A DNA stretch of 64,000 nucleotides from Prunus persica (Eukaryota > Streptophyta > Magnoliopsida > Rosales > Rosaceae), in NCBI RefSeq assembly GCF_000346465.2, contig NC_034016.1, positions 5,570,726-5,634,725 on the forward strand, written 5' to 3'. The notes beneath the pieces are model-generated. The model worked only from the letters and a program-made list of their open reading frames with translations. It searched no databases and was not told the DNA's origin. Positions 10,663-21,406 of this stretch are shown piece by piece (the first letter of the stretch is position 1; each line of letters starts with the position of its first letter). The position numbers were made by a program, and so were the translations under genes.

Positions 10663-11887
10663 TTAATGGTTTCCATCATTTAACCAATCCGTGTTGCTAG
10701 GCCCATCATCCCGGAAAAGTCTTCTTCTCATAACATCCCTTCGTTCTAGCTTCCAAAATTATTTTGTTTCAGGGGACATATGACTTGTATCCATGGCCAT
10801 GGTTTCCCGATCCGTCTTGTCCATATCTTTTTTGCGCAAATACTCCCTTTCTCGTGCATACTCAGCTTGAAGGGTCAATTCGTTATCTTGGCGTTTCTGC
10901 TCCATTTCAATTCTTAGGCCGTTTTGCCTTGTAATTTCCTCCAAAAACTTTGAATTATTATTGCTTGAATTACCCACTTTCTTTGCCTTCGCGGCCTTTC
11001 AGCCAATGGGCCTCGGCTCCTTTTCCATGGATGAGTCTTGACTCATAGGAGAATCAAGAGGTGAATCCGATGTCATTGAATCACGGAGTGGCGTCTCGTT
11101 TAACACAACGGCGGGACCCATCGGAATAATTATGAAGCGTTTGCAATATTTCACAACCTCCCAACATTCATGATGGTTGAAACTTTTTTTGCCACCCCCG
11201 GTTGCACCGAACCACATTTGTGCTTGTATCATCTATTTAACAAAAAAATGGAAATGCAATAAATATTTAAAATATATTGGATATGCAAGTAACAAAAAAA
11301 AAATGGAAATGCAATTAAGCTTACAAATAAATTAGAAGTGCAAGAAAATTAAGAAACAAGTGGAAATGCAAGAAATATTAACAACATATTGAAAATGCAA
11401 GAAATATTAACAAAATATTGAAAATACAAGAAATATGAACAAAATATTTAAATTGAATATTGATAATGCAAGAAATATGAACAAAATATTTAAAATGCAA
11501 GAAATATTAACAGAATATTGAAAATGCAAGCAATATTAACAAAATATATATATTAGGAGATTAAACTTAATAAAATAAAAATTATAAAATACTTACCTCG
11601 TTAGTATGATTTTCCCCGCTTCTATAGTTGTCCATCGCTTTTGCTAGGGCAGCTCTCCATTTTCCCAACTCTTTGTTGAGAATTTTCCACCTACTGGATA
11701 ATGTCATCTCCGTACGAGTAGACCCCGGAATTTTTTCACAAAATTCGGCATGAATTTTTGTCCACATATAAAAAAATTTCATCTCATTACCGGACACGGG
11801 ACAATGATAAATTTGGAGCCAAGCCTCACACAAGGAAACATATTCCATGGTGCTCCAAGCCCCTCCGGTTTCGATAGAAGAAGCTAT
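10663..11887 (-). pseudogene. Harbinger Myb-like / NAM-associated protein gene, degenerate
   Basis: Two exons: 11887-11597 and 11232-10663, joined across a GTAAGT...TAG intron in phase 0, about 286 residues. Exon 1 has the Myb/trihelix-like region (WLQIYHCPVSGNEMKFFYMW, then RWKILNKELGKWRAALAKA). Exon 2 has the NAM-associated C-terminal region ending MAMDTSHMSPETK, FWKLERRDVMRRRLF. In plant Harbingers this protein binds the transposon ends and assists the transposase; cellular copies are often misnamed GST T3-like. Lesions: the start codon is ATA (11885-11887) where element II has ATG; TGA at 10999-11001; TAA at 10759-10761. Convergent to the transposase gene, with about 315 bp between the two stops. 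Confidence 0.85.
11270..11560. repeat. AT-rich tandem repeats in the Myb-gene intron
   Basis: Irregular units of about 28-30 bp with the core aaaatgcaagaaatattaac fill most of the intron. A similar repeat fills the equivalent intron of the fragment at 63310-63605, so it is a family feature. Confidence 0.75.
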
Positions 11888-12177
11888 AAAAATATGAAAT
11901 CAAAATACTGGATGAAAAAGAGGAAAATGTTGAGTAAAGAGTAAATAATAGTAGAAGTATAATGAAATGTATGAGGATTGGTGTTGAAAGTGAAGGGTAT
12001 TGATAGGTATTTATAGAAACAAAATATCAGAATTTTTTAGAATTTTTAAAAAAAATTTACGATTTTTTTTCATATTTTTATTGCCCAAAAAAGCCTCAAC
12101 CGTAGGATGGATTCGGAGATGCTGATCGGAGGGCTGGGGAGGCGACACGTGGCTTATTCCTGTTGGAGCTGGTGTCG

Positions 12178-12265
12178 CGCTGACGTCAGCGCGCGCTGGT
12201 TCAAATTTTTTTACCGTTGGCGCGTGCGGTAAAAAAATTTGAAACGCGCTAGCTGACGTCAGCGT
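12178..12265. repeat. Long inverted repeat in the right subterminal region
   Basis: gctgacgtcagcgcgcgctg followed by ttcaaatttttttacc, a 12-bp loop, then the near-perfect complement ending gctgacgtcag. Arms of about 36 bp. The arms carry TGACGTCA palindromes. Element III has a degenerate version (about 41840-41950). Confidence 0.8.
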
Positions 12266-12437
12266 GACGCGAGGGCTGACGTCAGTGACCGCGGGCTGGA
12301 GCTCGGGCTCGTCTCGCCTTCGAGCTGGCCCAAGTTGGTGGGTCCCACACCCCCCCAGACCTGGGCTGCGCGGTGGAACGCCATTTTTTTTTTTCCCCCT
12401 CGCCTTGGGCTGGGCCCTTCCGCTGGACCTGCTCTTA

Positions 12438-13461
12438 AGGGAGCTTTAGTGATATACTTAAAATAGGGGCTGAAATTGTAAATAAAAAAACCTCACATAG
12501 AATGCACTTTAGAAACATACTCAAAAACTATTTAATACATAAGAAATGAGTGTTGAAATTCCTATAAATTACATCTTTACCATTAATTATCTTAAAACAA
12601 ATCCAACACAAAAAACTCAAAAAAGACCCAAAACAAGCCCAGCCCAATTTTTTTTTTCAAAACCCAAACTTGAAAAAAAAATAAATAAATACGAAAATCA
12701 AGGAGCTGTCCTTACGACCCTTCATAGATGTACATTGTTAATACCATTTTATAGAAGTACATTATTAATATCATATCATAGAAGTACATTGTTAATACCA
12801 TTTCATACAAAAAATTAAAAAAAAACCCAAAAAAGCCCAATAAAACATCATATATATTTTTGCAGAAACCATCTCCAATTATCCATAGTTTCACCACATA
12901 TAATCACAAAGGCAAAAGGAAATACCTCTACTATGTCATAAAAGTACACTGTTAATACTATGTCATAAAAGATGTCATGAGTAAAACAACATCCAAACTT
13001 AGACAACTACAGAGAGAGATCTTATGAGAAGGATAACTGGCAAACGGTGAGGATAATTGGCAAATGGTACATAAAAAGATCTTATGAGAGGGAAAATGCA
13101 CTGTGATTGTTGTAGGGAAAAAAAAAAGAGAGAGAGAAAGAATCAACAATCTGCATGAAGAAGAAAGGCCTTCATTGATCTATTATCAAATTTACAATCA
13201 CATAATTATTTAAACCAAAAAAGAGCCTTTAAGAAGTTCAACATATTTATATCTCGTCAATAACCAATCCTCTTAACCAAACAGTATAAATGCCACACAG
13301 ATCCACTTGCCCAATGATAAAGTACTCGATCTCTGCTCAACCCCAAAAAATTACAAAAATAAAATACGATTAATGCTGCTTAATTAATCGAAAAATAAAT
13401 TAAGCATAAACAATGGGAAATGAAAATTCGCCCATTTCAATTTGTACAGAGAAATCCATTG
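12438..13461. other. Intergenic stretch with a short minisatellite
   Basis: No gene seen. It contains three units of catagaagtacattgttaat plus acca/atca (12722-12808, period about 30-33 bp) and a related stretch at 12933-12975. An 18-bp motif around agatcttatgag occurs twice near 13015 and 13075. Not matched in the paralogous block, so it could be another old insertion. Confidence 0.45.
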
Positions 13462-13640
13462 TCATCTGCAACAACTCATCAGATTGAGGCTGCTACTTCT
13501 GACGCTGTGTTGCTTTGTGCCTTTCAATGAAATATGTCGGCGTCTGCAACAGAGAGCTTCGTGAGGCTTCTTCTCTCTCACTGCGTTGGCGTGGATTATA
13601 CATTTGGCTTCCCCATATCTGGCTACAATTGAGTAATAAC
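13462..13640 (-). other. Possible terminal exon, not recognised
   Basis: The minus strand has an acceptor-like ctcaattgtag, then an open frame reading QIWGSQMYNPRQRSEREEAS, RSSLLQTPTYFIERHKATQR and QK, then a stop. Composition (charged, polar) looks coding, and the frame ends cleanly. The sequence immediately upstream on this strand is a (TA)n microsatellite, and no preceding exon was found, so it may be a gene fragment. I do not recognise the family. Confidence 0.25.
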
Positions 13641-13653
13641 CACAGAGAGAGAG

Positions 13654-13699
<46 letters not shown>
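13641..13699. repeat. Compound (GA)n(TA)n microsatellite
   Basis: About 16 bp of GA repeat followed by about 20 TA dinucleotides. Confidence 0.95.
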
Positions 13700-13700
<1 letters not shown>

Positions 13701-14289
13701 CGATACTTAAGATATTGACAGAACATGGAGTGTGATTTTCTGCCCTTATCAATTTGATTTAATCTTCAACCAGCTAGTGATTATAGTATACAATCCAAAA
13801 AGCTGGGAATCTAAGCTGCATAATATGCATGGCATGCCTGTCTATACAAAACCTTGTAAATCCATACGGAGCCCAAAGATTTGAACCCGGACACGAAGGT
13901 CTAGGGTCTTAAACACACTAAAGGGTAAATCAGGTGAGTAATAATCCCGTTTTGAGTTTTTTATATATGAATTTCACACTAAAGGGTAAATCAGGAAATC
14001 TGTATATTAAGTAAACTAAAAAAAAAAAAAAGAACAGCTGGCAATAGTAGGGTGTGTTTATAAAGTCTGTTTAATGTAAGGTAGGGTGTGTTTATGAAGT
14101 CAATTTCATGTAGGGTATTTCTATGATTCTATAGCTAAAAATGAATTTCTTTATTTAACTTGTCTATAATTGAAATGAATTTCAGACATATATAAATGAA
14201 TAAATATACTTTACCCATCATGCAAAATTTGGGACATCTTTCAATGGGCACTAGAATAATTAAACCTTATATAATCCATCAGAGTGTTT
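13700..14289. other. Intergenic stretch with two short direct repeats
   Basis: actaaagggtaaatcagg occurs at about 13917 and 13978, and tagggtgtgtttat at about 14049 and 14082. 14155-14215 matches 14905-14975 and 55785-55845 and so belongs to the duplicated unit. No gene seen. Confidence 0.5.
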
Positions 14290-14324
14290 ACTACAAGATA
14301 TTGTATGTTTGTATAAATAAGGCC

Positions 14325-14412
14325 AATAGTCTCATTGCACCTTGATTGTGTGTGTGTGAGAAACCCTTTTTTTTATTTTATAGTTTAATCTATTGCTTGT
14401 ATTAAAAAAAAA
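14325..14412 (+). mobile_element. SINE 3' fragment
   Basis: gattgtgtgtgtgtgagaaa then tagtttaatctattgcttgt and an A-rich tail match the 3' halves of the SINEs at 42412-42561 and 45361-45496. The tRNA-related half with the A and B boxes is missing, so this copy is truncated. Confidence 0.6.
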
Positions 14413-14469
14413 GTATGAATTAGGAATGTGGCAAAAATCACCAGAACATTTCAAACCATCCAAAGTTAA

Positions 14470-14975
14470 ACCTATACCTACCATCTAGTTTGATTTTTAC
14501 ACTAAAAATGCATCATTTCAATTTGAAATGAACAAAATTGCAATTAGTTGGTTTATGACATTTTACTTATATGTTCCAACCCATACATTGATATCAAACA
14601 TTTACTAGCAAAAACTAAAATCTCCAGGTCATTTAAATTTGGTCTCATCTCTTCCAAAATTTCACAATTTACAACGGTCGAAAGTTTTCTCAACTATAAC
14701 GACAAAATAACTAAACTACACCAATCACTAAATGAATTGATCTTATTCAATTATATAATTAGGTTAATGTCAGAAGCGAAACAAAGAGATTATAAAACCT
14801 GAAACACCAAGACAAACAATCATGTCCAGCTGTTTTAATTAAATGCATATTATTGAACTCATTTAAAACTGCACACAAAATTTAAAAGAATATAGTTTGA
14901 TTTAACTTATCTATAATTGAAATAAATTTCAAATGTAGATAAATGAATAAATATATTTTACCCATCATGCAAAAT
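14470..14975. repeat. Outlying part of the large duplicated unit
   Basis: 14470-14790 matches 56160-56460 (landmarks: gaaatgaacaaaattgcaat, cattgatatcaaacattta, caatcactaaatgaattg, ataattaggttaatgt). 14825-14895 repeats the host segment at 8117-8196, and 14905-14975 repeats 14155-14215. So the right side of copy A is itself partly duplicated and broken up by insertions. Confidence 0.7.
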
Positions 14976-15849
14976 TTTAAGAAAATATTATTCCTTGCCC
15001 TTCCTATTGCCAAATTGGACTTAATTTGACTCAACTCACTCTTAATATATATATGGGGTATATAATAAGGCTTATTAGTTAAAATGCTCATTGAAACTTT
15101 GGTCAAATCTCACTTTGCTTCCTAAAATTGAAAGTGATCCATATTGCCCTTTTAACCATGGCTTCGTGCTTCACTTAGCTCAATGCTGTCAATTCCGTTC
15201 CAAACTTCGCCAAAAAATGATGACGTGGCAGGGATAATAGTCTTTTCGTCCAAACTAGCTTTTTTCCCCTAATGTGAGATGGGCACGTGGCAATATGTGG
15301 AGCCTACCTCTATATATCCAATTGTTTTTTTTAAATGAATTAAACAAAAAAAATAACAATAGAAAAAAAAATCTCTGTAAACTTTTCGTTTTACAGGTAT
15401 CTTTTTAAGGATTGTGAGTTGGCCAAAACAGAAATCGCTTCACCATTTGATTTTCATCACCGACATTTCAATGTTTAACTTAAAAGGCAGTATATTGACC
15501 CAAAAAAAAAAACTTAAAAGGCAGCATTTGTTTATTTATTTAAAGTTTAATAATTAAGTGGTTTTCAAGTTGACTGATTTCTCAAATTGCCTTCCCTATT
15601 TGTTTTGAAGCAAAGTAGCCGTAAAAAGATCGAGACAAAACACAACACCCCTAGAATGAAAAAAGAAAAGCAAGTTAGAGAAATAAGATTGATCTGCAAA
15701 AGACTACCAAAAGGGTAAAATTATAAACAACGCGACGATTTTCTCAGATGGTTACAAATGCACAAACTCTTCCAGAGGAAAAGTGAGTTCAATTGCAGCC
15801 ATAACTAACAAAAATAGATGGCAAGATTATTGTCTCCTAGCACTATACC
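14976..15849. other. Intergenic stretch, no gene recognised
   Basis: AT-rich. It includes a GC-richer segment (about 15080-15310) with gatgacgtggcag and gggcacgtggcaa motifs that looks like a short non-coding repeat, but I could not fix its ends. Confidence 0.4.
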
Positions 15850-15889
15850 ATGGAAAGAGCCTTCTACTCTGGAGTCATATTTAAAAAAT

Positions 15890-16189
15890 CTAACGCCCCA
15901 TCACAACCTCATCAAAGTTCCAGTCTTGCACGATGTCCCTTCTCACAGCCCGGCTTCGAACTAGCCGTGGAGCACCTGACATGGAACCGCTGTTTGGAAG
16001 AGTTGGTTGTGGGGTTACTTTGGATGATGCAATGTTGGAATGTGTTGGTAGTGGAAAAGATGGCCTCCTCGCTAAGCAGTTGGCAATGGCAGAACATCTT
16101 CCCTCATTTTCTGCACTTGAAACAGAGTAACTCCTAAAAGAGTGCGATGGACTTTCTACACTATGGCACACCAGGCATGCCAGACTCAT
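15890..16189 (-). CDS. Small conserved plant protein of unknown function
   Basis: Intact 99-residue frame beginning MSLACLVCHSVESPSHSFRS. I recognise the CLVCHSVESPSHSFRSYSVS...ENEGRCSAIANCL block and the end RLVRSRAVRRDIVQDWNFDE as belonging to an uncharacterised family of short plant proteins; its function is not known to me. No signal peptide or membrane segment; rich in Ser, Pro and Arg, with a CxxC (CLVC). The start was chosen because the family block begins there; an upstream in-frame Met at 16211-16213 would add eight residues. Acceptor-like AGs lie at about 16231 and 16216, so the leader is probably spliced to a distant untranslated exon, and two candidate first exons are present near 19.1 and 20.6 kb. 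Whether those exons belong to this gene needs transcript data. Confidence 0.65.
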   Translation of the reverse strand: MSLACLVCHSVESPSHSFRSYSVSSAENEGRCSAIANCLARRPSFPLPTHSNIASSKVTPQPTLPNSGSMSGAPRLVRSRAVRRDIVQDWNFDEVVMGR

Positions 16190-16231
16190 ATTTGGACTTA
16201 CAAAAGCTGTCACCTACTGCAGAGTTCCTTG

Positions 16232-19111
16232 CTGCAATTAATGCCAAGAAACATATAGTTAGAATTTTACGTTCAGATATGACAGTAAAAAATAATACAG
16301 CACCGTAAGAGAAAAATACAGATGTGCTGCAACGAACACCGGAATAAACTAAATTATGAGATAATTAATTGGCAACCTAAATTAACATAAGTGAAAAAGA
16401 GAAAAAATCTATTAGGAAAAGATGGCAGGGCAAACTCTTTTTTTCTTCTTTCTTTGTGTGCCATATAAATTACATGTGACTGGAGTGAAGGATCAAGCAA
16501 ACTCTTAGGAACTGGAAACTGAGCATTTTTCAACTGTTTCTACTGGTAATCATAGACAACTAGTAATTTCCTTATCCAAGGAACGCAATGGACCAGGTAA
16601 CTGAAACATTAAAACTGGGGACTGCACACTATGCCATGTTGTATAAACTATATCAGAGCATTATTCTCGTGTTCTATTCTCTTTTGAACAGTGAGTATTA
16701 TTCTCGTGTTCTTTTCTCTTTTGAACAGAGTATTATTCTCATGTTCTAGAGATAATAATAAAAACATCATCATGATCTAACAAATGTTAGAACAGAGTGA
16801 GAAAACTGCACATTGATTCTGCATAATGCTTTTGTATGTGTGAGCACGCACAAAGAAAAGTGAGTTAAGAACTTTAGGTTTTTTTTTGTTCGAAACTATT
16901 CTGAAGGTTCGGTCAGTCAAATACATCCGTATATTCACTCCATAGCTACAAACATGTAATCCATAATGTTGTCAGACCTCATCCAATGGTTAACCCAGAA
17001 TCGATCAAGTTCACAATAGAATGTTTAACACTAGATTCAACTTCAGTCATACAGAGACACATATATATTTTCTTTAATTTCTCAACCTTTCTCTATGGCA
17101 AAGGTTGTGTATAAAAAAAGCCGGGAGCCTTGAAACAAGATCCGAAGCCAATGATGACCATTTAACTAGAGAGGATGCTGTGCCCAACATGCAATATACA
17201 TGCGCTAGTACAAAATGCCAATAGGTTTAAACACAGGTGTCACTGTCATGTGTAACAGAAGAGTACCCGAAGAAGAAAAACAAAAATTTATAAGTGAAAG
17301 AAATAAAGAAAATTAAATACAACAAGTGCCAGTATGAGACTACCGCCCTTGCCCCCCTGAGCCGTCTGTCATAAGAAAGACAGAAACGTTCACGGGTTCA
17401 GAACAACGTGTTCAAGGCATTTCTCTTGTTTGTGAAATTCCCCAAAGGTGTATTCCTCTGGGAACGAAGTGCATAAGACTTATGTGGTTTTTTTTGCTAA
17501 ACAACATGAAAAACTGCTCTATCAGCTTCTTATAGAAACAAAAGACCTAAGAAAATCCCCATATCATCTCTGCCGTTTGGGAGTTCCAAATCCAAAACCC
17601 AGCCATATTATCTCTGTCCATCACTAGTAGCTCTAAGCCTGTACCCCCTGTAAAAACACCTCAAGTACCATAAGCAGTTCCAGCTCTAACCCCTGCATTT
17701 GTTTTCCTTTTTATCTCTGCAATTCTATACTAACTGTAATCAACAATACAGCAGGGTTGTCATGAAGAAAATGCAATGGGGGCCTTTTATATTCTCAACT
17801 ATAAAATTCAAGTTTCACATTGCAAGTACTCAAACGCCTCACATTTTGCTTTATTCTTTGAAAACATTGGTTTATAAGAAAAGACCCCAAAGCTTGTCAC
17901 ATAGACTCAAATATTATCTTCCATAAGCAATTCTCGCACCAAACCAAATATTATCTTCCATAATGAAATTAATTCCATCTCTCGAATAGTAAAAGAAAAG
18001 ACCAGATGCCAACTTAGTGAACCAACATTAGAATGCACTCCACACATTCAATGGAATTAGATGTTTCCCATCCTATCACGGTTTAAGCATAATCACAAGT
18101 TCACAACTGTAATTCATTGTTTACACACCATGAAATCAATGAATTGCGGAACTCTTGTGTTCCATTGGACCTGGCTAGCAGAACTAGTGCTTATCATTTG
18201 TAGTAGTGCTGACTGCTGAGCAAGAGATTATAAGTTGTGTTTAGAAGGTTGGAGAGCAAGACATACACACCCAAACACTTGGACATTGACAGTACTCCAA
18301 TCAAATTCCAACATATAACCTCATAGGTGGAAGTTTTACATGTCACAGGAAGGAACTCGATTTATGGTGTGGACAACTGTGAGATTGGTGATGCATGACA
18401 ACACAAGGTGGGCGTTTCCTATGATTACTGCAAGTTCGGATGATAAAAATTTGAATTCATAAAGTAGTTTAAGTAGTTCCTATAATTATCTATTCCTTTT
18501 TGGTGAAGAGCAACACACATAGACAATACACACAACACACACCCTATTCACCTACGAACATGATGCGGACCTGTTCTGAATAGAAAGAACACTTCATTTA
18601 CTTAATAAGCTTACTCTTAAGGGATGCATCTAACTTCACATAGCCGGTTCTACTTTCTACCCCAGAAAATTGAATGCAAGTTTACTTCTAAACAAATAAA
18701 GAAAGAAAAAGAACAACTTACAACACTTAATCATGTTCCTAGTTAAACAATGTGCATGAAAACCCAACCCCACAATCATCCTAGCAGCAAAAAAAATTAT
18801 TTATCCCCAGATCTTTTAAAGAAAAGGAATCCATTAAAGAAAAAGCAAAGAAAACCGGTATTTGATCCTCCCACGGGCAATTGAATAAAAATGAATTTCT
18901 AAGAAAGTTGGGAGCTAAGGCACTTACATTAAAGAGCACCCAGAAACCAGTAAACCAAAACTTAAAAAGACAAATACAGAAAAAGATGCATGCAAATGAG
19001 AAACGCTCATTTAAGATCCAATCAAGGAATAAATGAACAGAAACAAAGGATCTAATACTGGAATCAACAAAAGAAAGTGAAGACAGAGGAGCTGAGATCT
19101 GAGAAACATAC
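16232..19111 (-). other. Probable leader intron of the small conserved gene
   Basis: About 2.9 kb without a convincing coding exon on either strand. On the minus strand it would be bounded by the GTATGT donor after exon 1A and the TTGCAG acceptor near 16232. A short duplicated motif (gtattattctcgtgttcttt near 16660-16745) is the only structure seen in its right-to-left course, apart from the promoter repeat that starts near 18540. Confidence 0.35.
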
Positions 19112-19230
19112 CTCTGTGTTCTATGCTCAGGTGTCTGCGTGGGCGGTATTGCAATGTCAAGGTGGTGTTGATTCAGGGGAGGCTGAAAAGAAGGATCTGC
19201 TGCCTGCAAGAGAGAGAGAGAGAGAGAGTG
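19112..19230 (-). other. Candidate untranslated first exon 1A
   Basis: Minus strand: a CT-rich start (ctctctctctctctcttgca), then gcagcagatccttcttttca and onward to ACACAGAG followed by the donor GTATGT at 19111-19106. It has no ATG, which fits an untranslated exon for the gene at 15890-16189. The TATA box lies about 20-40 bp upstream. Confidence 0.45.
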
Positions 19231-19248
19231 AGAGAGTAGACTTTGTTG

Positions 19249-19256
19249 TATTTATA
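19249..19256 (-). promoter_or_regulatory. TATA box before exon 1A
   Basis: Minus strand TATAAATA, followed about 30 bp later by the CT-rich leader. The equivalent box in the second copy is at 20767-20774. Confidence 0.55.
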
Positions 19257-19330
19257 CGCGGTAATTGGTAAAGGAGAAAGAGAGGATCAGATTCTACAAT
19301 TCATTGATGTTACTCTACGCTTATGGAGAA

Positions 19331-20040
19331 TGTATGATGAATGTTGAGTTATATTAAATGTTTCAAGATTTCCCTTTAGATTAGCTTTTTTTTCTTTCTT
19401 CTAATTAATGTGAAAATGCCCTTCTTAATTCCAGTGTTAATTGCATTGAACTTTCGAGGGGCAAAACAATACATGTTGAATTTGCAACTTTGTTGGGTAA
19501 CATTCGTGTAAAGCAAACCTTTATTTCAATTGTTTTTTCCTTATCAGAAAATTGATTTAAACACGAAAAAGAAAAATTGATGAATTAACAAATGACAACC
19601 CAAGAAAAAAGTTATAAGCAGAGGAATTGATGCATTGAGCTTGAGTTTCATTATAATAGTGCACAATCAATATATACAACTTATTTAGCATAATAGTAAG
19701 AAGCATTTAAAACTCATTTAACATAATAATGTTCCCCATTATGGAATAAATAATCCACCGTCATAAAATATTTAACAAATTCGTTATGAAAAAATGCCAC
19801 AATAGAGTAGAATTAGCAATTGGTTCAGAATGTAATAATTGTAGAACGCTCTTGCTCCTTAAGAAATAGGATAAAATTTTAAAACAGTTTGGCAACTTGA
19901 ATCGGCCCAAAACTATCAATTCATTGGAAGACGAATATCACTACTAGTTAGAGATTTTTGTATTGCTTAAGGATGATACCAAGTTAAAGCTCAGCTATTT
20001 ATTTTTGTACAAATTTCGTAAACCCCAAACAATATACAGG
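19331..20040. other. Unique spacer between the two promoter copies
   Basis: AT-rich, no open frame of interest, no terminal repeats. A few short direct repeats (ataataatgttcccc-like) are not informative. Confidence 0.45.
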
Positions 20041-20621
20041 TTTCTCACCCAAGAACATAATGTGGACCTCTTCTGAATGGAAAGAAGGCTTCATTTACTT
20101 AATATGCTTACTCTTAAGGGATGCATCTAACTTCACATTGCCAGTTCTACATGCACATTAAGACAATTGAATGCAAATTTACTTCTAAACAAATAAAGAA
20201 AGAAAAAGAAAAAATTATAACACTTAATCATATTCCTAGTTAAACAGTGTGGAAGAAAACCCAACCCCACAATCCTCCTAGCGGCTAACAATTCTTTTTC
20301 CCCAGATCTTCTAAAAAGAAGAACCCATTACAGAAAAAAAAAAAAAAAAAGCAAAGAAAACCGTTATTTGATCCTCCCACAGGGAATTGAATAAAAATGA
20401 ATTCTGAGAAAGTTGGGGAGTTAAGGCACTTACATTAAAGAACACCCAGAAACCAGTGAACCAAAACTTAAACAGACAAATACAGAAAAAGATAAACGCA
20501 TGCAAATGAGAAAAGCTTCTTTAAGATCCAATCAAGGAATAATTGAACAGAAACAAAGGATCTAATACTGGAATTAAGAAGAGCAAGTGAAGACAGAGGA
20601 GCTGAGATCTGAGAGAGGTAC

Positions 20622-20745
20622 CTCTGTGTTCTCTGCTCGGGTTTCTGCGTGGGTGGTATTGCAATGTCAAGGTGGTGTTGACGGTGGCGTTGATTCTGGG
20701 GAGGCTGAAAAGTAGGATCTGCTGACTGCAAGAGAGCGAGAGACA
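20622..20745 (-). other. Candidate untranslated first exon 1B
   Basis: Minus strand, parallel to exon 1A: CT-rich start, cagcagatcctacttttcag, ending ACACAGAG before GTACCT at 20621-20616. No ATG. If used with the acceptor near 16.2 kb it would give the same protein from a more distant promoter. Confidence 0.4.
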
Positions 20746-20766
20746 GTGAGAGAGTAGACTTTGTCG

Positions 20767-20774
20767 TATTTATA
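20767..20774 (-). promoter_or_regulatory. TATA box before exon 1B
   Basis: Minus strand TATAAATA in the same context as 19249-19256. Intact here too, so both copies keep the core promoter. Confidence 0.5.
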
Positions 20775-20898
20775 CGTGCTAATTGGTAAAGGAGAGAGAG
20801 GATCAGATTCTACAATGCCAGGACGAGCTTTTGTGACTATTGGAGTTGTGGTCCGCCTAAAATCTTTGTAACACCAGCCTCCAACCAATTTGAGGAAT

Positions 20899-21389
20899 TG
20901 TTGGTTTTTGCGAGGAATTGCAAATATGTTTGAGTTGAAATTAGTTTTATATTGAAAAATTATGGTTCCTTGAGATCTTTATAATACCTGCTTTAGGAAA
21001 TAGAATAATTAGGATTGAACTATGCAAGTGGTTCAATTGAGTGGCTTGTTGGGTTTGGCATTTGGGTCAATGCCCAATTAGTTGGGTCAATGGCTAATTA
21101 ATATATATAAATATGTATTTAATTAGTCAAAAGATGGACATTGGGGCTCTTGGGCTATGTGATTTAAAATTAAACCCAATTAATTAAATTAATTTTGAGT
21201 TAATTATTTAATTAAAGCACTGAGTATGGGCGAAATTCTGTTTCAAAGACATTGCAATCTGCAAGCCTCTATCTGGAAAACTAGTCAGTTTTATTTTACT
21301 GTCTTATTTAATTTCATGATTTTGTTTACTGTTTAAATTAATTGTTAAATTACATTATTAGTGTAATACTGATTGTTGTTTCACCAACA
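20899..21389 (+). repeat. 5' LTR of the outer copia
   Basis: Starts tgttggtttttgcgagg and ends gtttcaccaaca. Compared with the 3' LTR it differs in the middle (around 21125-21215), where the 3' LTR has about 70 bp more and different sequence. No clear primer-binding site follows. Confidence 0.9.
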
Positions 21390-21406
21390 ATCTTAAGAAC
21401 AAATTT

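Larger units (their letters stand above)
8197..12434 (+). mobile_element. PIF/Harbinger transposon I
   Basis: The left end gagcaactccaccc (8197, repeated at 8364) pairs with the right end, whose reverse complement is gagcaggtccagcg, and both are flanked by TTA (8194-8196 or 8361-8363, and 12435-12437), the normal 3-bp target duplication of PIF/Harbinger. Inside are the two usual convergent genes: a DDE transposase on plus (8961-10347) and a Myb-like gene on minus (10663-11887). Both are broken, so this copy cannot move by itself. The TIRs are imperfect, which suggests age. Subterminal regions are rich in tandem and inverted repeats. Confidence 0.9.
18540..19330. repeat. Promoter/first-exon duplication, copy 1
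   Basis: Matches 20041-20830 in the same orientation over about 0.75 kb, including the TATA box, CT-rich leader, candidate exon, splice donor and the first part of the intron. Copies differ by small indels; the intervening 0.7 kb is unique. Confidence 0.85.
20041..20830. repeat. Promoter/first-exon duplication, copy 2
   Basis: Second copy of 18540-19330. It differs by an A-tract expansion near 20334-20350, an insertion near 20680 in the exon (acggtggcgttg region) and point changes. The downstream donor is GTACCT instead of GTATGT. Confidence 0.85.

Noticed and set aside
13493..13726. 77-codon frame with Tyr-Ile repeats
   Set aside because: Its start is the (TA)n microsatellite; only the last part (13462-13640) looks coding, and that is listed separately with low confidence.
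18781..19209. Minus-strand 142-codon frame
   Set aside because: It has no ATG start, crosses a good splice donor and continues into AT-rich intron; a leader exon fits better.
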